Source: Marinobacterium zhoushanense (GTDB lineage Bacteria > Pseudomonadota > Gammaproteobacteria > Pseudomonadales > Balneatricaceae). Taken from it: DNA of 64,000 bases. The stretch's first letter is position 1; every line of letters begins with the position of its first letter. Location: positions 1-64,000 of the forward strand of contig NZ_BMIJ01000008.1 in the NCBI RefSeq assembly GCF_014641945.1, read 5' to 3'. Positions 26,245-35,529 of the stretch are shown here, piece after piece. Below the pieces are notes generated by a model, which was given only the letters and a program-made list of their open reading frames with translations, ran no database searches and was not told where the DNA came from. Both the position numbers and the translations under genes were made by a program.

Positions 26245-26640
26245 CTATTTCCGAGTCGGCGCTGCACAGCCGGAATTGTTTGTACCGCTCTCTTCCCACT
26301 CCTCTGGGTCGATAGCGCCAGCGTTGTCACAGTCGTTCCACGCGGTTACCACGTAGCAGACCTCTGCGCTGGGCTTCAGCCCGGTGTCGGTATAGTGAGC
26401 GAGTAGACTGGTATCGATGAACTGGGTTTTACCGGCCAGATAATAGTAAACACCCTGGCCGTCCGCCGGCGCCGGCTCGAACAGCGTCGTGTCGGTGCCG
26501 TTGATCTCATCCCGCAGGCAGCTGACATAGTCACGCAAAGTGCCCTGGTAGTACAGCGAGACCTGGACAAGGGCCGCGTTCTGCACAATGTTCAGCTCCA
26601 CCTCGTCGTAACCGCCGCTGCACTCATAGTGCCGTATAGA
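26245..26640 (-). pseudogene. Remnant of a secreted protein with a fibronectin-III-like segment
   Basis: The frame is open but has no usable start codon: the only ATG upstream lies inside the chemoreceptor gene. Residues such as YYYLAGKTQFIDTSLLAHYTDTGLKPSAEVCYVVTAWNDCDNAG look like the end of a fibronectin type III-type repeat with paired cysteines (CSGG, SCLRD, EVCYV, NDCDN, SGCAAP), as in large extracellular proteins. It lies just past the chemoreceptor terminator on the same strand. I read it as a decayed 3' end of a lost gene; the parent family is not identified. Confidence 0.45.
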
Positions 26641-26689
26641 ACCAAACTCAACAATTAAACAAAAACGAACGATTCGTTCACCTATGGAA

Positions 26690-26716
26690 ACAAAAAACGG
26701 GAGCCGAGGCTCCCGT
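26690..26716 (-). terminator. Rho-independent terminator of the chemoreceptor gene
   Basis: On the minus strand ACGGGAGCC, TC, GGCTCCCGT then TTTTTTG: a 9-bp GC-rich stem and a T tract, 30 bp after the stop of the chemoreceptor gene. Confidence 0.88.
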
Positions 26717-26746
26717 AACACACTTCTCAGACCCGCCTCTCCCAAT

Positions 26747-28903
26747 CTAAATTTTGAACGCTCCGACCACCGAACCGAGCTCACTGGCTTGTGACTGCAA
26801 CTGAATGAACTCTTCGCGCATCTCCCGTACCTCCGATGAAGCCCGATCCGATACGTTGCTGATCGAACTCATATGCTGATTGATGTCGTTGGCCACGGCC
26901 GACTGCTGTTCAGTGGCAGCCGCCACCTGCTCGGCCATGAGCCGAATATTGGCGATCGATTCGACCACCTGGGACAGCGCGGCTCCCGCAGTATCCGCTT
27001 GCTTCACCGCCACCTGTGACTCCTCATAACCCTGCTTGATCGCCACATTGGCAGCAGACGCATTCGCCTGCAGCTTTTCAATGATCTGCTGAATATTGGC
27101 GGTCGAATCGTTCGTTTGCTGGGCCAGACTGCGCACCTCATCGGCGACGACGGCGAATCCGCGCCCCGCTTCCCCTGCCCTGGCCGCTTCGATGGCGGCA
27201 TTCAGTGCCAACAGGTTGGTCTGTTCGGAAATCTGCCGGATCACCTCGAGCACTGCTCCTATCGCCTGGCTATCCTCGTTCAAGCGACCGACAACCTCTG
27301 TCACTCCGGCTATATGCTCGGCCAGGGTGCGCATCCTGGCAATCACATTATCCACCTCCCGGCGCCCCGACTGGGCGACGCCATCCACATGGGTAGCGGA
27401 CTCAGAGGTAGAGGATACGTTGTGCGCGACCTCCTCCAGGCTTTTCGCCATCTCATGAACCGCCGCCACGACGGTATCGATCTCGCGTTTCTGTTCATAG
27501 ACTTCGCTGGCCATTACCTCGGCTCTCGCTGCGGTCTGTTCCGTAGCGCTGGATACCTGGCGGCTTGCGGTGGAGGTTTTGTGCACCAGCTGCTGAATCA
27601 ACTGAACGAAGGCGTTGAAGTTTTCCGCCAAGTGCCCGATCTCATCCCGCCGCGCCATCTGGATTCTGGCGGTGAGGTCGCCGTCACCATTGGCGATCTC
27701 ATTCATTCGATGAGAGATGAAATTAAGCGGGGCGATTATGCGCGCCAGTAACAAGGTTCCAACGGCCAACATCAACGCCGCGAGAATCAGACCACCGACC
27801 AGCATCATGTTACGGGCGCCAGCGGCGACCTCTGCCGAAGAGTTGTCTACCTGAACCCGAATCGCCTGCGCCGTTTCCGACAACAGGTCCAGCTGTTGCA
27901 GTACACCGCCCATCGCCTGCGCCAGCACACCCTCGAGATCAATCAGTGCCGCCCGGTCGATCAACTGACGGCTCTTGGTTTCATACAGTGCTTGTTCATC
28001 GCCCACCAGAGTCGCCAGCGTCAGTTGGTACTGATCGGTCAAGGCTACCGCCTTCTGCTGCAGATCCTCGTCCTCATGCAACAGCGCACCCAGGCGCTCC
28101 AGATTACTCGACAGGGATTCGCTCAGCGGTATCAAGCGCTCCGCTTTCAATGCTTCCAGTTCAGTGGGGTCGTTCACCAGCATGATCTGACGCGAGAGTG
28201 CCGTCAGCTTGACCATGTCCAAACGTACCAGCTCACTGACGGTCAAGGCTTTTGGCAGATTACCGAACACGATCTCGCGGAAACCGGTGCGCAGGCTGTC
28301 CAGCCCCTCGCTACCAGCATCCCGCAACCCTCTGACTTCGCGTTCGAACTGGCGGCTGCGACGGGTCACCAGGAAGCCGAGATCCTTGGCCAGGGCTTCA
28401 ATCTGTTCGACGCTGGCTCCTGTCTGCATATCGATCTCGCCAATCAGCTCCGGCATACGCCGCTCCAGCTGAAGAATCGCCAGCGACTGCTCATAGAGCA
28501 AACCGCCGAGACGGCGAAACCCTTCGAACCTCTCGGCCAGTGTATCCAGGTCACCACTCAGTGCCGCCTTCCGGGCACTGGCCAGATCAAGTTGGCTGAT
28601 GATCTCCTTGTCGGCGGCCAGCGCCTGTTCGAACAGGGAGACGTCGGCCTCACTGCCGATCTTTTGCAATTGCTCCGCTGAGGACGCCGACAGTATTCGG
28701 CTGTTGTGCGCCAGCACACTGCCCACGGACTGGCTGATATTGCGCCCCTGAGTTTCGAATAGCGCACTCAAACTGAGTTCCCGTTGGTTACTGCTCAGTG
28801 TGCCGATCGCCTTCAACGCGATAGCACCAAACAGCACCAACGACAGAATGTTGATGATCAGGCCCGCGATCAGGGACTGCTTTATCGTTATATTCAACTT
28901 CAT
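26747..28903 (-). CDS. Methyl-accepting chemotaxis protein with a large helical periplasmic sensor
   Basis: About 718 residues. A first transmembrane helix (about 12-32) is followed by a roughly 330-residue, mostly alpha-helical periplasmic region resembling a helical bimodular sensor, a second transmembrane helix (about 365-388), a HAMP linker (RIIAPLNFISHRMNEIANGDGDLTARI), and the cytoplasmic signalling domain with the hairpin tip ISEQTNLLALNAAIEAARAGEAGRGFAVVADEVRSLA. The ATG at 28903 is used; a GTG at 28912 is closer to GGAGT and also possible. No CheB/CheR tail pentapeptide is present (ends VVGAFKI). The ligand is unknown. The 294 bp upstream hold no recognisable gene. Confidence 0.93.
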   Translation of the reverse strand: MKLNITIKQSLIAGLIINILSLVLFGAIALKAIGTLSSNQRELSLSALFETQGRNISQSVGSVLAHNSRILSASSAEQLQKIGSEADVSLFEQALAADKEIISQLDLASARKAALSGDLDTLAERFEGFRRLGGLLYEQSLAILQLERRMPELIGEIDMQTGASVEQIEALAKDLGFLVTRRSRQFEREVRGLRDAGSEGLDSLRTGFREIVFGNLPKALTVSELVRLDMVKLTALSRQIMLVNDPTELEALKAERLIPLSESLSSNLERLGALLHEDEDLQQKAVALTDQYQLTLATLVGDEQALYETKSRQLIDRAALIDLEGVLAQAMGGVLQQLDLLSETAQAIRVQVDNSSAEVAAGARNMMLVGGLILAALMLAVGTLLLARIIAPLNFISHRMNEIANGDGDLTARIQMARRDEIGHLAENFNAFVQLIQQLVHKTSTASRQVSSATEQTAARAEVMASEVYEQKREIDTVVAAVHEMAKSLEEVAHNVSSTSESATHVDGVAQSGRREVDNVIARMRTLAEHIAGVTEVVGRLNEDSQAIGAVLEVIRQISEQTNLLALNAAIEAARAGEAGRGFAVVADEVRSLAQQTNDSTANIQQIIEKLQANASAANVAIKQGYEESQVAVKQADTAGAALSQVVESIANIRLMAEQVAAATEQQSAVANDINQHMSSISNVSDRASSEVREMREEFIQLQSQASELGSVVGAFKI

Positions 28904-29206
28904 CGCCAACACGCACTCCTTTCCATAACGCGCCTCCCCGTGGAGCAGCGCCTCATCTGGTTATAGCCCCAGACTGGTGCACCATCCAGTTCGGGAGGCG
29001 AACCACATCGGTGCATAATCTTCTAACATTAAACGATAGGGCAGTAAAATTTATCGAATAAATAGAAAAATTGAGGACATCACAACATAACTCAAGCGAT
29101 AAGCAGGCACAATTCGGACCAGTTTGCACATCAACAGTCAAAATAGAGGAAGAGGGCCGGGAGGTGGGCCTGTGATCGCCTGGAAGTAAATGGAGGCCGC
29201 TCGGCA

Positions 29207-30076
29207 TCAGTCAAAACGGAACTGGCTGGGCCAGTCTCGATGGTTGAACACCTGACCTTCACGACGCACCTTCGCCAGGGTGTCAAGGTCCAGCTCGGCC
29301 ACGACCCAGCCCGCCACATCGGTACTGCCCTGCGCCAATACGCCATTATCGGGATAGCCGTAATCCACCGGAGTATAGATCGCCGCCCGTCCGGTATTGA
29401 TATCCACCGCCTCGGACCAGTCAGCGCGGCCGATGGTGGGTGACTGGGCTACGAAGCACTGATTCTCCAGGGCACGTGCGCGACAGCCGATACGTACTCG
29501 GTTATAACCGGCCTCAGTGTCGGTACAACTGGGTACCAGAATCAGCTCGGCACCCTGCTCCACCTGGGCGCGGGCGATGATCGGGAATTCGCTGTCATAA
29601 CAGATACTGACCCCCACCTTACCGAACTCGGTGTCCAGCACCCGAATCTCGTTACCGGCGCTGATCAGCCACTGCTCCGACTCGAAACGGGTCATCTGCA
29701 ACTTGTCCTGGTAATCGCGCGAGCCATCCGGGCGAAACAGCCAGGCGCGATTCAGGTAACGGCCATCGTCCTGGCGCACCGGAAAGGTGCCAGCCAGGAT
29801 ATGCAGTTGATGGCGGCGTGCCTGTTCGCTGAACAGTTCGATGAATGGCTCATGCAGGCTTTGCAGCGCCTCCAGCTGGTCCGACAGTGAGCGGTACACC
29901 TCGGGCTCAAACAGCGATGCCAGCTCCATGCTGAAATACTCGGGAAAGAGCAGGAAATTGGCACCGGCCCCCAGCGCGGCATCAACCATCTCCTGGATCT
30001 TGGCACGGTAGTTATCCCAATTGCCGATAAACTCGATCGGGTACTGGGCCGCAGCCAGGGTCAGGGTTCTGCTCAT
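29207..30076 (-). CDS. Carbon-nitrogen hydrolase (nitrilase superfamily)
   Basis: A 289-residue nitrilase-fold hydrolase with the catalytic triad E46 (LLFPEYFS), K125 (YQDKLQMTRFE) and C159 (VGVSICYDSEFP). It probably cleaves an amide, perhaps N-acylated or deaminated-metabolite type as in omega-amidases; substrate unknown. GAAGGCG precedes the ATG. It is the last gene of a minus-strand trio with an NTF2-like protein and a GNAT acetyltransferase, only 10 bp after the latter. The GNAT-nitrilase pairing recurs in many bacteria as a fusion or gene pair, supporting a shared pathway in which one adds and the other removes an acyl or amide group. Confidence 0.88.
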   Translation of the reverse strand: MSRTLTLAAAQYPIEFIGNWDNYRAKIQEMVDAALGAGANFLLFPEYFSMELASLFEPEVYRSLSDQLEALQSLHEPFIELFSEQARRHQLHILAGTFPVRQDDGRYLNRAWLFRPDGSRDYQDKLQMTRFESEQWLISAGNEIRVLDTEFGKVGVSICYDSEFPIIARAQVEQGAELILVPSCTDTEAGYNRVRIGCRARALENQCFVAQSPTIGRADWSEAVDINTGRAAIYTPVDYGYPDNGVLAQGSTDVAGWVVAELDLDTLAKVRREGQVFNHRDWPSQFRFD

Positions 30077-30086
30077 AAAAGCGCCT

Positions 30087-30677
30087 TCATAAACTCTTCA
30101 GATAAAACTGCATGGGTTTGTCGCTTGCCTCAGCCTGGTCGATATCTTTCCAGTTGAAACGGGTGACCAGGTCCGGACGCGGGGAGTAGCCGAAATGGCG
30201 CCATACAGGATCGAGCGACTGGTAATCCGCCGGGCGTAACGGATGATCCTCGGGACGCTGTACCGCACAGAAGACGCAGCTGCGCATACCCAGTCCTGAC
30301 GCGTGGCTCTCGCGTTCACGGAAGAAGCTGCTGTAGACACCGCTGCCGCGGTATTCTGGCAGCAGAACCGACTCGGCACAGTAGAAGATCGCGGCGGTAT
30401 CGATTCCAGCCTGCTCGAACGGGCGACGGAACTCGGCGGTTTCGGCGCTCAGCGCAAGTCCGGTGGATGCGCCGACCACCCGATCGCCATCGAGCGCAAG
30501 CACGCAGACAGCGGTATCGGTCTCGACGTAGGTGCGCAGATAGTTCGCCTCGTATTCGAGAGTACCGTCATATAGATAGGGGAAATCGCGAAACACCCGG
30601 ATGCGCAGACCGGCCACATGCTCGAGCCAGGGCTCGAGCTCGGCGCCGCGCAGGGTCAGTATGCTGATCTCGTTCAT
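30087..30677 (-). CDS. GNAT-family N-acetyltransferase
   Basis: A 196-residue acetyltransferase with the GNAT core: AVCVLALDGDRVVGASTGLAL (beta4), ESVLLPEYRGSGVYSSFF (the acetyl-CoA pyrophosphate loop, here EYRGSGV) and a C-terminal portion VWRHFGYSPRPDLVTRFNWKD. It lies between the NTF2-like gene (9 bp upstream) and the nitrilase gene (10 bp downstream), so translation is probably coupled. The acceptor molecule is unknown, but the tight link to the amidase suggests related substrates. Confidence 0.83.
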   Translation of the reverse strand: MNEISILTLRGAELEPWLEHVAGLRIRVFRDFPYLYDGTLEYEANYLRTYVETDTAVCVLALDGDRVVGASTGLALSAETAEFRRPFEQAGIDTAAIFYCAESVLLPEYRGSGVYSSFFRERESHASGLGMRSCVFCAVQRPEDHPLRPADYQSLDPVWRHFGYSPRPDLVTRFNWKDIDQAEASDKPMQFYLKSL

Positions 30678-30686
30678 GCGCGAAGT

Positions 30687-31094
30687 TTAGCCAACCTGCG
30701 CAATCCAGTCATTGAGGTTGTAGTAGTTGCTGATGCGGGCGATCTGCCCGTTACGCACCTCAAAAAAAGCCCCCGCTGGCAGGCGGTAGGTCTGCCCTTT
30801 GGCTGGCGGCAACCCCTCATCGTCGGCGATATATTCGCCGTGCACGACGAACTCGGCGGCGGCCCGGCTACCGTCGGCACTGCTCATGATGACGATCTCC
30901 GCCAACTGCTCACGATAGCAACGGTTCATCTTGTCCATGAACCTGGCAAAGGCCTCAACGCCTACTTGACGCTCGCCCTGGTTGATATCATGCACCACAT
31001 CCTTGGCCAGCAGGCTCAGGAAGCTCTCCATATCGCCCTGGTTGAAGGTGCGGTAATACTCGAAAATCAGCGCTTCGGTAGCGGCTCTGCTCAT
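30687..31094 (-). CDS. SnoaL/NTF2-like (ketosteroid-isomerase-related) protein
   Basis: A 135-residue cone-fold protein: MSRAATEALIFEYYRTFNQGDMESFLSLLAKDVVHDINQGERQVGVEAFARFMDKMNRCYREQLAEI, then the C-terminal sheet FVVHGEYIADDEGLPPAKGQTYRLPAGAFFEVRNGQIARISNYYNL. The ATG at 31094 has GGAGAT upstream; 17 extra in-frame codons are rejected. This fold serves as isomerases, hydrolases or binding proteins, so its role is not readable. First gene of the trio with GNAT and nitrilase. Confidence 0.83.
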   Translation of the reverse strand: MSRAATEALIFEYYRTFNQGDMESFLSLLAKDVVHDINQGERQVGVEAFARFMDKMNRCYREQLAEIVIMSSADGSRAAAEFVVHGEYIADDEGLPPAKGQTYRLPAGAFFEVRNGQIARISNYYNLNDWIAQVG

Positions 31095-31180
31095 GGTCGA
31101 TCTCCAGCAGGCAGACTTTTGAATGAAACGATGATAGTGCACCAAGTCGAAAGGGCGTACGTACCTGTGTGCGACACACT

Positions 31181-31774
31181 CTAGCCGGATGACTCCTCAG
31201 ATAACGCCGCATTAGCTGCCGGTATCTGCCCCTCTTCTGGCCAGAGCAGGCGCTGCGCACGCCCCCCATCCCGGAAACCGAAACAGGTGTTCTGCACCAT
31301 CGTTTTCTCTTTGTCCGAGCGATTGAAACCCTCGGTATTCTGCAGATGGTAGCCACGGATGGTCTGTATTGCGGCGGTTGCCAGCACCGGCAAGAGTTCG
31401 GTCAAGTGAGTACAGCCAGTCACTCTGCCGATCGCCTTTTTGGCCTCCTCCATCCAGCCGGAACGGATCGTCAAGCCGATCAGCGCCGCATACTGCTGGG
31501 CTGCCATCGGACAGTCCTGATAGGGTGAATCTGCGATGGCAGCACGCGCATCGACGATTTTCAGCCGGTCATCGACCGTTAGCGTCAGCGTCATGTTATG
31601 CAGATATCCACCGACAGGAATTCTGCCCCGGTCGGGCAGGTCGATGTCATAGCCTTTAGTATCGACCAGAGCCCCCTCGACCTCCCACAAGCCATCGTCA
31701 CGGAGGTAGCCCTGAACCTCGATACTGCGCTTGTGTAGTGGCGTACGTTTCACCGGCGTCACTGCATCGTTCAT
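31181..31774 (-). CDS. DUF2889-domain protein
   Basis: A 197-residue protein of the DUF2889 family, recognised from KRTPLHKRSIEVQGYLRDDGLWEVEGALVDTKGYDI, PVGGYLHNMTLTLTVDD.LKI.DA.A.I.DSPY..CP and GCTHLTELL. The function is unknown; members often sit near aromatic-acid or CoA-ester catabolism genes. A strong AGGAGGT lies before the ATG. It follows the glycerate kinase gene by 72 bp on the same strand, so they may share a transcript. No signal peptide; cytoplasmic. Confidence 0.82.
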   Translation of the reverse strand: MNDAVTPVKRTPLHKRSIEVQGYLRDDGLWEVEGALVDTKGYDIDLPDRGRIPVGGYLHNMTLTLTVDDRLKIVDARAAIADSPYQDCPMAAQQYAALIGLTIRSGWMEEAKKAIGRVTGCTHLTELLPVLATAAIQTIRGYHLQNTEGFNRSDKEKTMVQNTCFGFRDGGRAQRLLWPEEGQIPAANAALSEESSG

Positions 31775-31846
31775 TCACAACCTCCTCTCAATATGCATAC
31801 CTTACAACTGTTTAATACCTAACAGTCAAATCAAATACAATGACCT

Positions 31847-32989
31847 TCAGAACTGACAACAGCGCCAATAGGCCGCGAGATTGCGACCGCAGAGCCTCAG
31901 GTTGCGCTCGGCATCGGCCAGCGCCTCCTCCAGCGCCGATACCCCCGGCAGGATCGGGAACACGGCCCGGATCCCCTGCTCGGCAAGCTGGTCCAGCAGC
32001 GCCAGTTCGGTCGGCACCGATCCGCCTACGGCTATACAGGGCACTCGGTATTGCATCGCCCGGCGCGCCACCCCCACCGGGGTTTTGCCGCGTGCTGTCT
32101 GGCCATCGATCCGCCCCTCGCCGGTGATCAGCAGATCCGCGCCCTGCAGGTGACTTTCGATATCAACCGCATCGAGAATAATCTCAATGCCCGGTTTCAG
32201 CTCTGCATTGAGGAAAGCCAGAAAGGCCGAGCCCAAGCCACCGGCGGCACCCGCCCCCGCCGTCTTGTCGACCGACCGGCCCAGGCAGCGCTGGATCTGC
32301 TCGTCATAATTGCGCAGGGCCTCGTCCATCCGGCCGACCAGCGCCTCATCGGCGCCCTTCTGCGGCCCGAAGATGGCGGACGCCCCCTCCGGCCCGGTCA
32401 GCGGGTTATCCACATCGCAAGCAACCTCGAACCGGACGTCGGCCAGTCGCCCGTCCATGGCGCTGATATCGATCTGCGCCAGTTGCGCCAACCCTGCTGC
32501 GCCCGGGTTTATCGGCTCACCTTTGGCGTCGAGCAATTTCACACCCAACGCCTGCAACATACCGGCACCGCCATCGTTGGTCGCACTACCACCGAGACCG
32601 ACGATGATATGTCGCGCTCCGCTATTCAGCGCGGCCAGAATCAGCTCGCCGGTGCCCCAGGTTGTGGCATGCCAGGGGTCGCGCGCATCGCGGGAAACCA
32701 GGTCCAGGCCGGAAGCCGCCGCGCACTCGATCACCGCCCGGGCTCCATCGATACGGCCCCAAAATGCCTCTACCGGCTGTCCCAGCGGGCCCGTGGCCCT
32801 GCAGCGCACCATTTCACCGCCGGTAGCCGCCACCAGCGCCTGGGTGGTGCCCTCGCCGCCATCCGCCAGCGGCAGTTCGACCAGCTCGGCATCCGGCATC
32901 AGGCTGCGCCAGCCGTCGGCCAGGGCCCGTGCCACCGCCTCTGCGCTGAGACTCTCTTTGAATGAATCCGGCGCGATCACTACTTTCAT
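31847..32989 (-). CDS. glxK: Glycerate kinase (GlxK/GarK family)
   Basis: A 380-residue kinase of the bacterial glycerate kinase type: MKVVIAPDSFKESLSAEAVARALADGW, LPLADGGEGTTQALV, IVGLGGSATNDGGAGMLQALG, and the C-terminal DLLITGEGRIDGQTARGKTPVGVARRA. It phosphorylates D-glycerate to 2-phosphoglycerate. The ATG at 32989 has GGAGAT upstream; 18 extra codons are rejected. It is divergent from the hydroxypyruvate isomerase gene, and the two belong to the glyoxylate-to-glycerate route, although glyoxylate carboligase and tartronate semialdehyde reductase are not in the window. Confidence 0.92.
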   Translation of the reverse strand: MKVVIAPDSFKESLSAEAVARALADGWRSLMPDAELVELPLADGGEGTTQALVAATGGEMVRCRATGPLGQPVEAFWGRIDGARAVIECAAASGLDLVSRDARDPWHATTWGTGELILAALNSGARHIIVGLGGSATNDGGAGMLQALGVKLLDAKGEPINPGAAGLAQLAQIDISAMDGRLADVRFEVACDVDNPLTGPEGASAIFGPQKGADEALVGRMDEALRNYDEQIQRCLGRSVDKTAGAGAAGGLGSAFLAFLNAELKPGIEIILDAVDIESHLQGADLLITGEGRIDGQTARGKTPVGVARRAMQYRVPCIAVGGSVPTELALLDQLAEQGIRAVFPILPGVSALEEALADAERNLRLCGRNLAAYWRCCQF

Positions 32990-33141
32990 CGATCTCCCCC
33001 TGTGCAACCTGCCTGTGCAACCGACCTCTCCAACAGACCTCACCCGCAGAGGGTTGGCCTATGCAGAAGATGGCCTGCATAATCGGTTCCACCCTACCCT
33101 GTATTGATCCGACGAACCATAACAAGAGACCTGACAACTCC

Positions 33142-33927
33142 ATGATCCAGCTAGCCGCCAACCTATCGCTTCTGTTTACCGAGCATCCCTTTCTCGAGCG
33201 CTTTGTCGCCGCCGCTGAGGCAGGCTTTCATGCGGTGGAGACCCAGTTCCCCTACGCCTGGCCCGCTGAACATCAGGCACGAGAGTTACAGCGGCTGGGC
33301 TTGCAACAGGTGTTGATCAACCTGCCTGCCGGTGACTGGGACAAGGGCGAGCGCGGTATCGCCTGCCACCCGGACCGGGTCGAGGAGTTCAGAGCCGGCG
33401 TCGAGCGGGCGATCGAGTACGCCCAGATACTGGGCTGCACGCGGATCAACTGTCTGGCAGGCATTCAACCGCAGAATGTCAGTGACAAGCAGGCGGAAGG
33501 GGTCATGATCTCCAACCTGGCCTATGCGGCGGGCCAGCTGGAAACGGCGGGTATCGAGCTGGTCATCGAGGCGATCAACACCCACGACATACCCGGCTTT
33601 TTCCTCAACTCTACCGCCCAGGCAGCAGCGCTTATCGACCGGGTTGGCGCCAGCAATTTAGGTATTCAGTACGATATCTACCATATGCAGATGATGGGGG
33701 AGGATACCGCTGCTGTGCTGCACAGCCACCGGGATCTGATCAAACATATCCAGATCGCCGATGCGCCCGGCCGGCACGAACCGGGCAGCGGGCAGATCGA
33801 CTATGCGGGGCTGTTCGCGCTGATCGAGCGGATCGGCTACCAGGGCTGGGTCAGTTGCGAATACCTGCCGGCCCGGGACACGCTCAGTGGTCTGGAGTGG
33901 CTGCAGCGGTTCGGCCTGAAACTCTGA
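33142..33927 (+). CDS. hyi: Hydroxypyruvate isomerase family protein
   Basis: A 261-residue TIM-barrel protein of the AP-endonuclease-2/Hyi family: MIQLAANLSLLFTEHPFLERFVAAAEAGFHAVETQFPY, LINLPAGDWDKGERGIAC.P.R..EF, VIEAINTHDIPGFFLN, LGIQYDIYHMQMMGED and WVSCEYLPA, with the metal-binding glutamates in IEAIN and CEYLP. It interconverts hydroxypyruvate and tartronate semialdehyde. ATG at 33142; 60 upstream in-frame codons overlap the divergent promoter region and are rejected. Divergent from glycerate kinase. Confidence 0.92.
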   Translation: MIQLAANLSLLFTEHPFLERFVAAAEAGFHAVETQFPYAWPAEHQARELQRLGLQQVLINLPAGDWDKGERGIACHPDRVEEFRAGVERAIEYAQILGCTRINCLAGIQPQNVSDKQAEGVMISNLAYAAGQLETAGIELVIEAINTHDIPGFFLNSTAQAAALIDRVGASNLGIQYDIYHMQMMGEDTAAVLHSHRDLIKHIQIADAPGRHEPGSGQIDYAGLFALIERIGYQGWVSCEYLPARDTLSGLEWLQRFGLKL

Positions 33928-33942
33928 CCGAACCGCCCTTGC

Positions 33943-35529
33943 TCAGGCTTGCTTGTTGCGGGCGGACCAGAACTGCTGGGCCAGTTCACCGAAACTGGTC
34001 GCAATCGACAGCATGTTGCGGCTGGTCACCGAGCTCTGCTCCACCGCACTCAGGTTCTGCTCCGACATATCACGGATATTGAAAACGCTGCGGTTGATCT
34101 CGTCCGCCACCGCACTCTGCTGCTCCACGGCCGCGGCGATCTGCGCGCTCATATCGCTGATCAGCTGAATCGATCCCAGCACCCGGTCCAGCGACGCGAC
34201 GGTTTCACTGCTCTGCTCGACGCAAAGATCCGCCCGTCGGCGCCCCTCGGCCATCGCATCCACGGCTCGGGCCGAGCCACTCTGCAACCGCTCGATCATG
34301 CTGCGGATCTCCTCGGTGGAGGTCTGGGTTCGGGTCGCCAACGAACGCACCTCGTCGGCCACTACCGCAAAGCCTCGCCCGGCTTCGCCGGCTCGGGCCG
34401 CTTCGATGGCGGCGTTGAGTGCCAGCAGGTTGGTCTGCTCGGCGATCTCCCGGATCACATCAAGAATGGAGGAGATGCTACGGCTGCTCGCCTCCACATC
34501 GTGTATCACCTCAGCCGCACGGGAGATCTCCTCTTTCAAAGCGCCGATCGACAGCACGCTGGCATCGACCACAGCCTTGCCGCTGGACACCTCACGCAGG
34601 CTGTTTCCGGCCGCCTCGGAGCTGCTCTGCGCGCTGGCGGAGACCTCCTGAATGCTGGAGCTCATCTGATCCACCGCCGCCGCGACGCGGTCGGTCTCGG
34701 AGAACTGCTGGCGCACACCATCCTGAGACTGCTCCACCGCCGCGCTCAGCCCGGATGCCCCCAGCGTCAGAGAACCGGAGGAATCCGAGATACGGCCGAT
34801 CAGACCGGCGGTTTCCGATTCCAGCATCTTCATCGATAACCGTAACTGGCCCAGTTCATCCATGCGCCCGGTATAGACATACTGCGCCACCGGATCCTGT
34901 ACCACCCTCTGCGCCTGAGCGACCAAAGCCCGAAACGGCTTGAGCGCCAACAGGGTTGCCGCGGTGGAGGTCAGCGCGATCGCGGCGAAGATGGCCAGCA
35001 GTTGTAACTCGGCGCCCATGACAAAGGCAGCAAGGGCTCCAAGCAGCAACGGCAGTAGCATGCACAAGACCAGTCGCGAACCGAAGGAGAGACCCATACC
35101 GCGCAGACAGGCCGGTACCTTTCCCGCATTCAGCTTGGTGTAAAGCGTTTCCGCCCTGTTCACCACCTCGCGCTCCGGCTTGCGGCGCACCGACTGGTAC
35201 TCCTCGATGCGGCCATTGCGTTCGATCGGGGTAACGTAGGCGTCAACCCAGTAGTGGTTGCCGTTCTTGCAACGGTTTTTAACCACTCCCATCCATGAAT
35301 TCCCACCCTTTACCCGAGTCCAAAGATCCTTGAATGCGGCCGGCGGCATGTCGGGGTGGCGAACCATGTTGTGATTACTGCCGAGCAGCTCTTCCTGAGC
35401 AAATCCGCTGATCCTGACAAAGTCTTCGTTGACGTAGGTGATGGATCCCCGGAGATCCGTCGTCGAGAGAATGTTTGAAGACGCGGAGTAATCTTCCTCT
35501 ATTTGGGTAACGGGTAGATTCGTTTTCAC
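33943..35529 (-). CDS. aer: PAS-domain chemoreceptor, Aer-like (energy taxis)
   Basis: A 528-residue receptor without a periplasmic domain. An N-terminal PAS domain (about 20-110: TDLRGSITYVNEDFVRISGFAQEELLGSNHNMVRHPDMPPAAFKDLW) has the Aer-type features expected for FAD binding. A hydrophobic hairpin follows (about 150-200), then a short HAMP-like stretch and the methyl-accepting signalling domain (IAEQTNLLALNAAIEAARAGEAGRGFAVVADEVRSLA). Aer senses redox state through FAD and steers energy taxis. Adjacent but convergent with hyi. The 274 bp upstream contain an inverted repeat TTGAAAC-N7-GTTTCAA at 35642-35662 and no gene. Confidence 0.88.
   Translation of the reverse strand: MKTNLPVTQIEEDYSASSNILSTTDLRGSITYVNEDFVRISGFAQEELLGSNHNMVRHPDMPPAAFKDLWTRVKGGNSWMGVVKNRCKNGNHYWVDAYVTPIERNGRIEEYQSVRRKPEREVVNRAETLYTKLNAGKVPACLRGMGLSFGSRLVLCMLLPLLLGALAAFVMGAELQLLAIFAAIALTSTAATLLALKPFRALVAQAQRVVQDPVAQYVYTGRMDELGQLRLSMKMLESETAGLIGRISDSSGSLTLGASGLSAAVEQSQDGVRQQFSETDRVAAAVDQMSSSIQEVSASAQSSSEAAGNSLREVSSGKAVVDASVLSIGALKEEISRAAEVIHDVEASSRSISSILDVIREIAEQTNLLALNAAIEAARAGEAGRGFAVVADEVRSLATRTQTSTEEIRSMIERLQSGSARAVDAMAEGRRRADLCVEQSSETVASLDRVLGSIQLISDMSAQIAAAVEQQSAVADEINRSVFNIRDMSEQNLSAVEQSSVTSRNMLSIATSFGELAQQFWSARNKQA

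Noticed and set aside
28904..29206. Sigma-28 flagellar promoter upstream of the chemoreceptor
   Set aside because: A CGATAA-like -10 can be found but no TAAA at the required distance.
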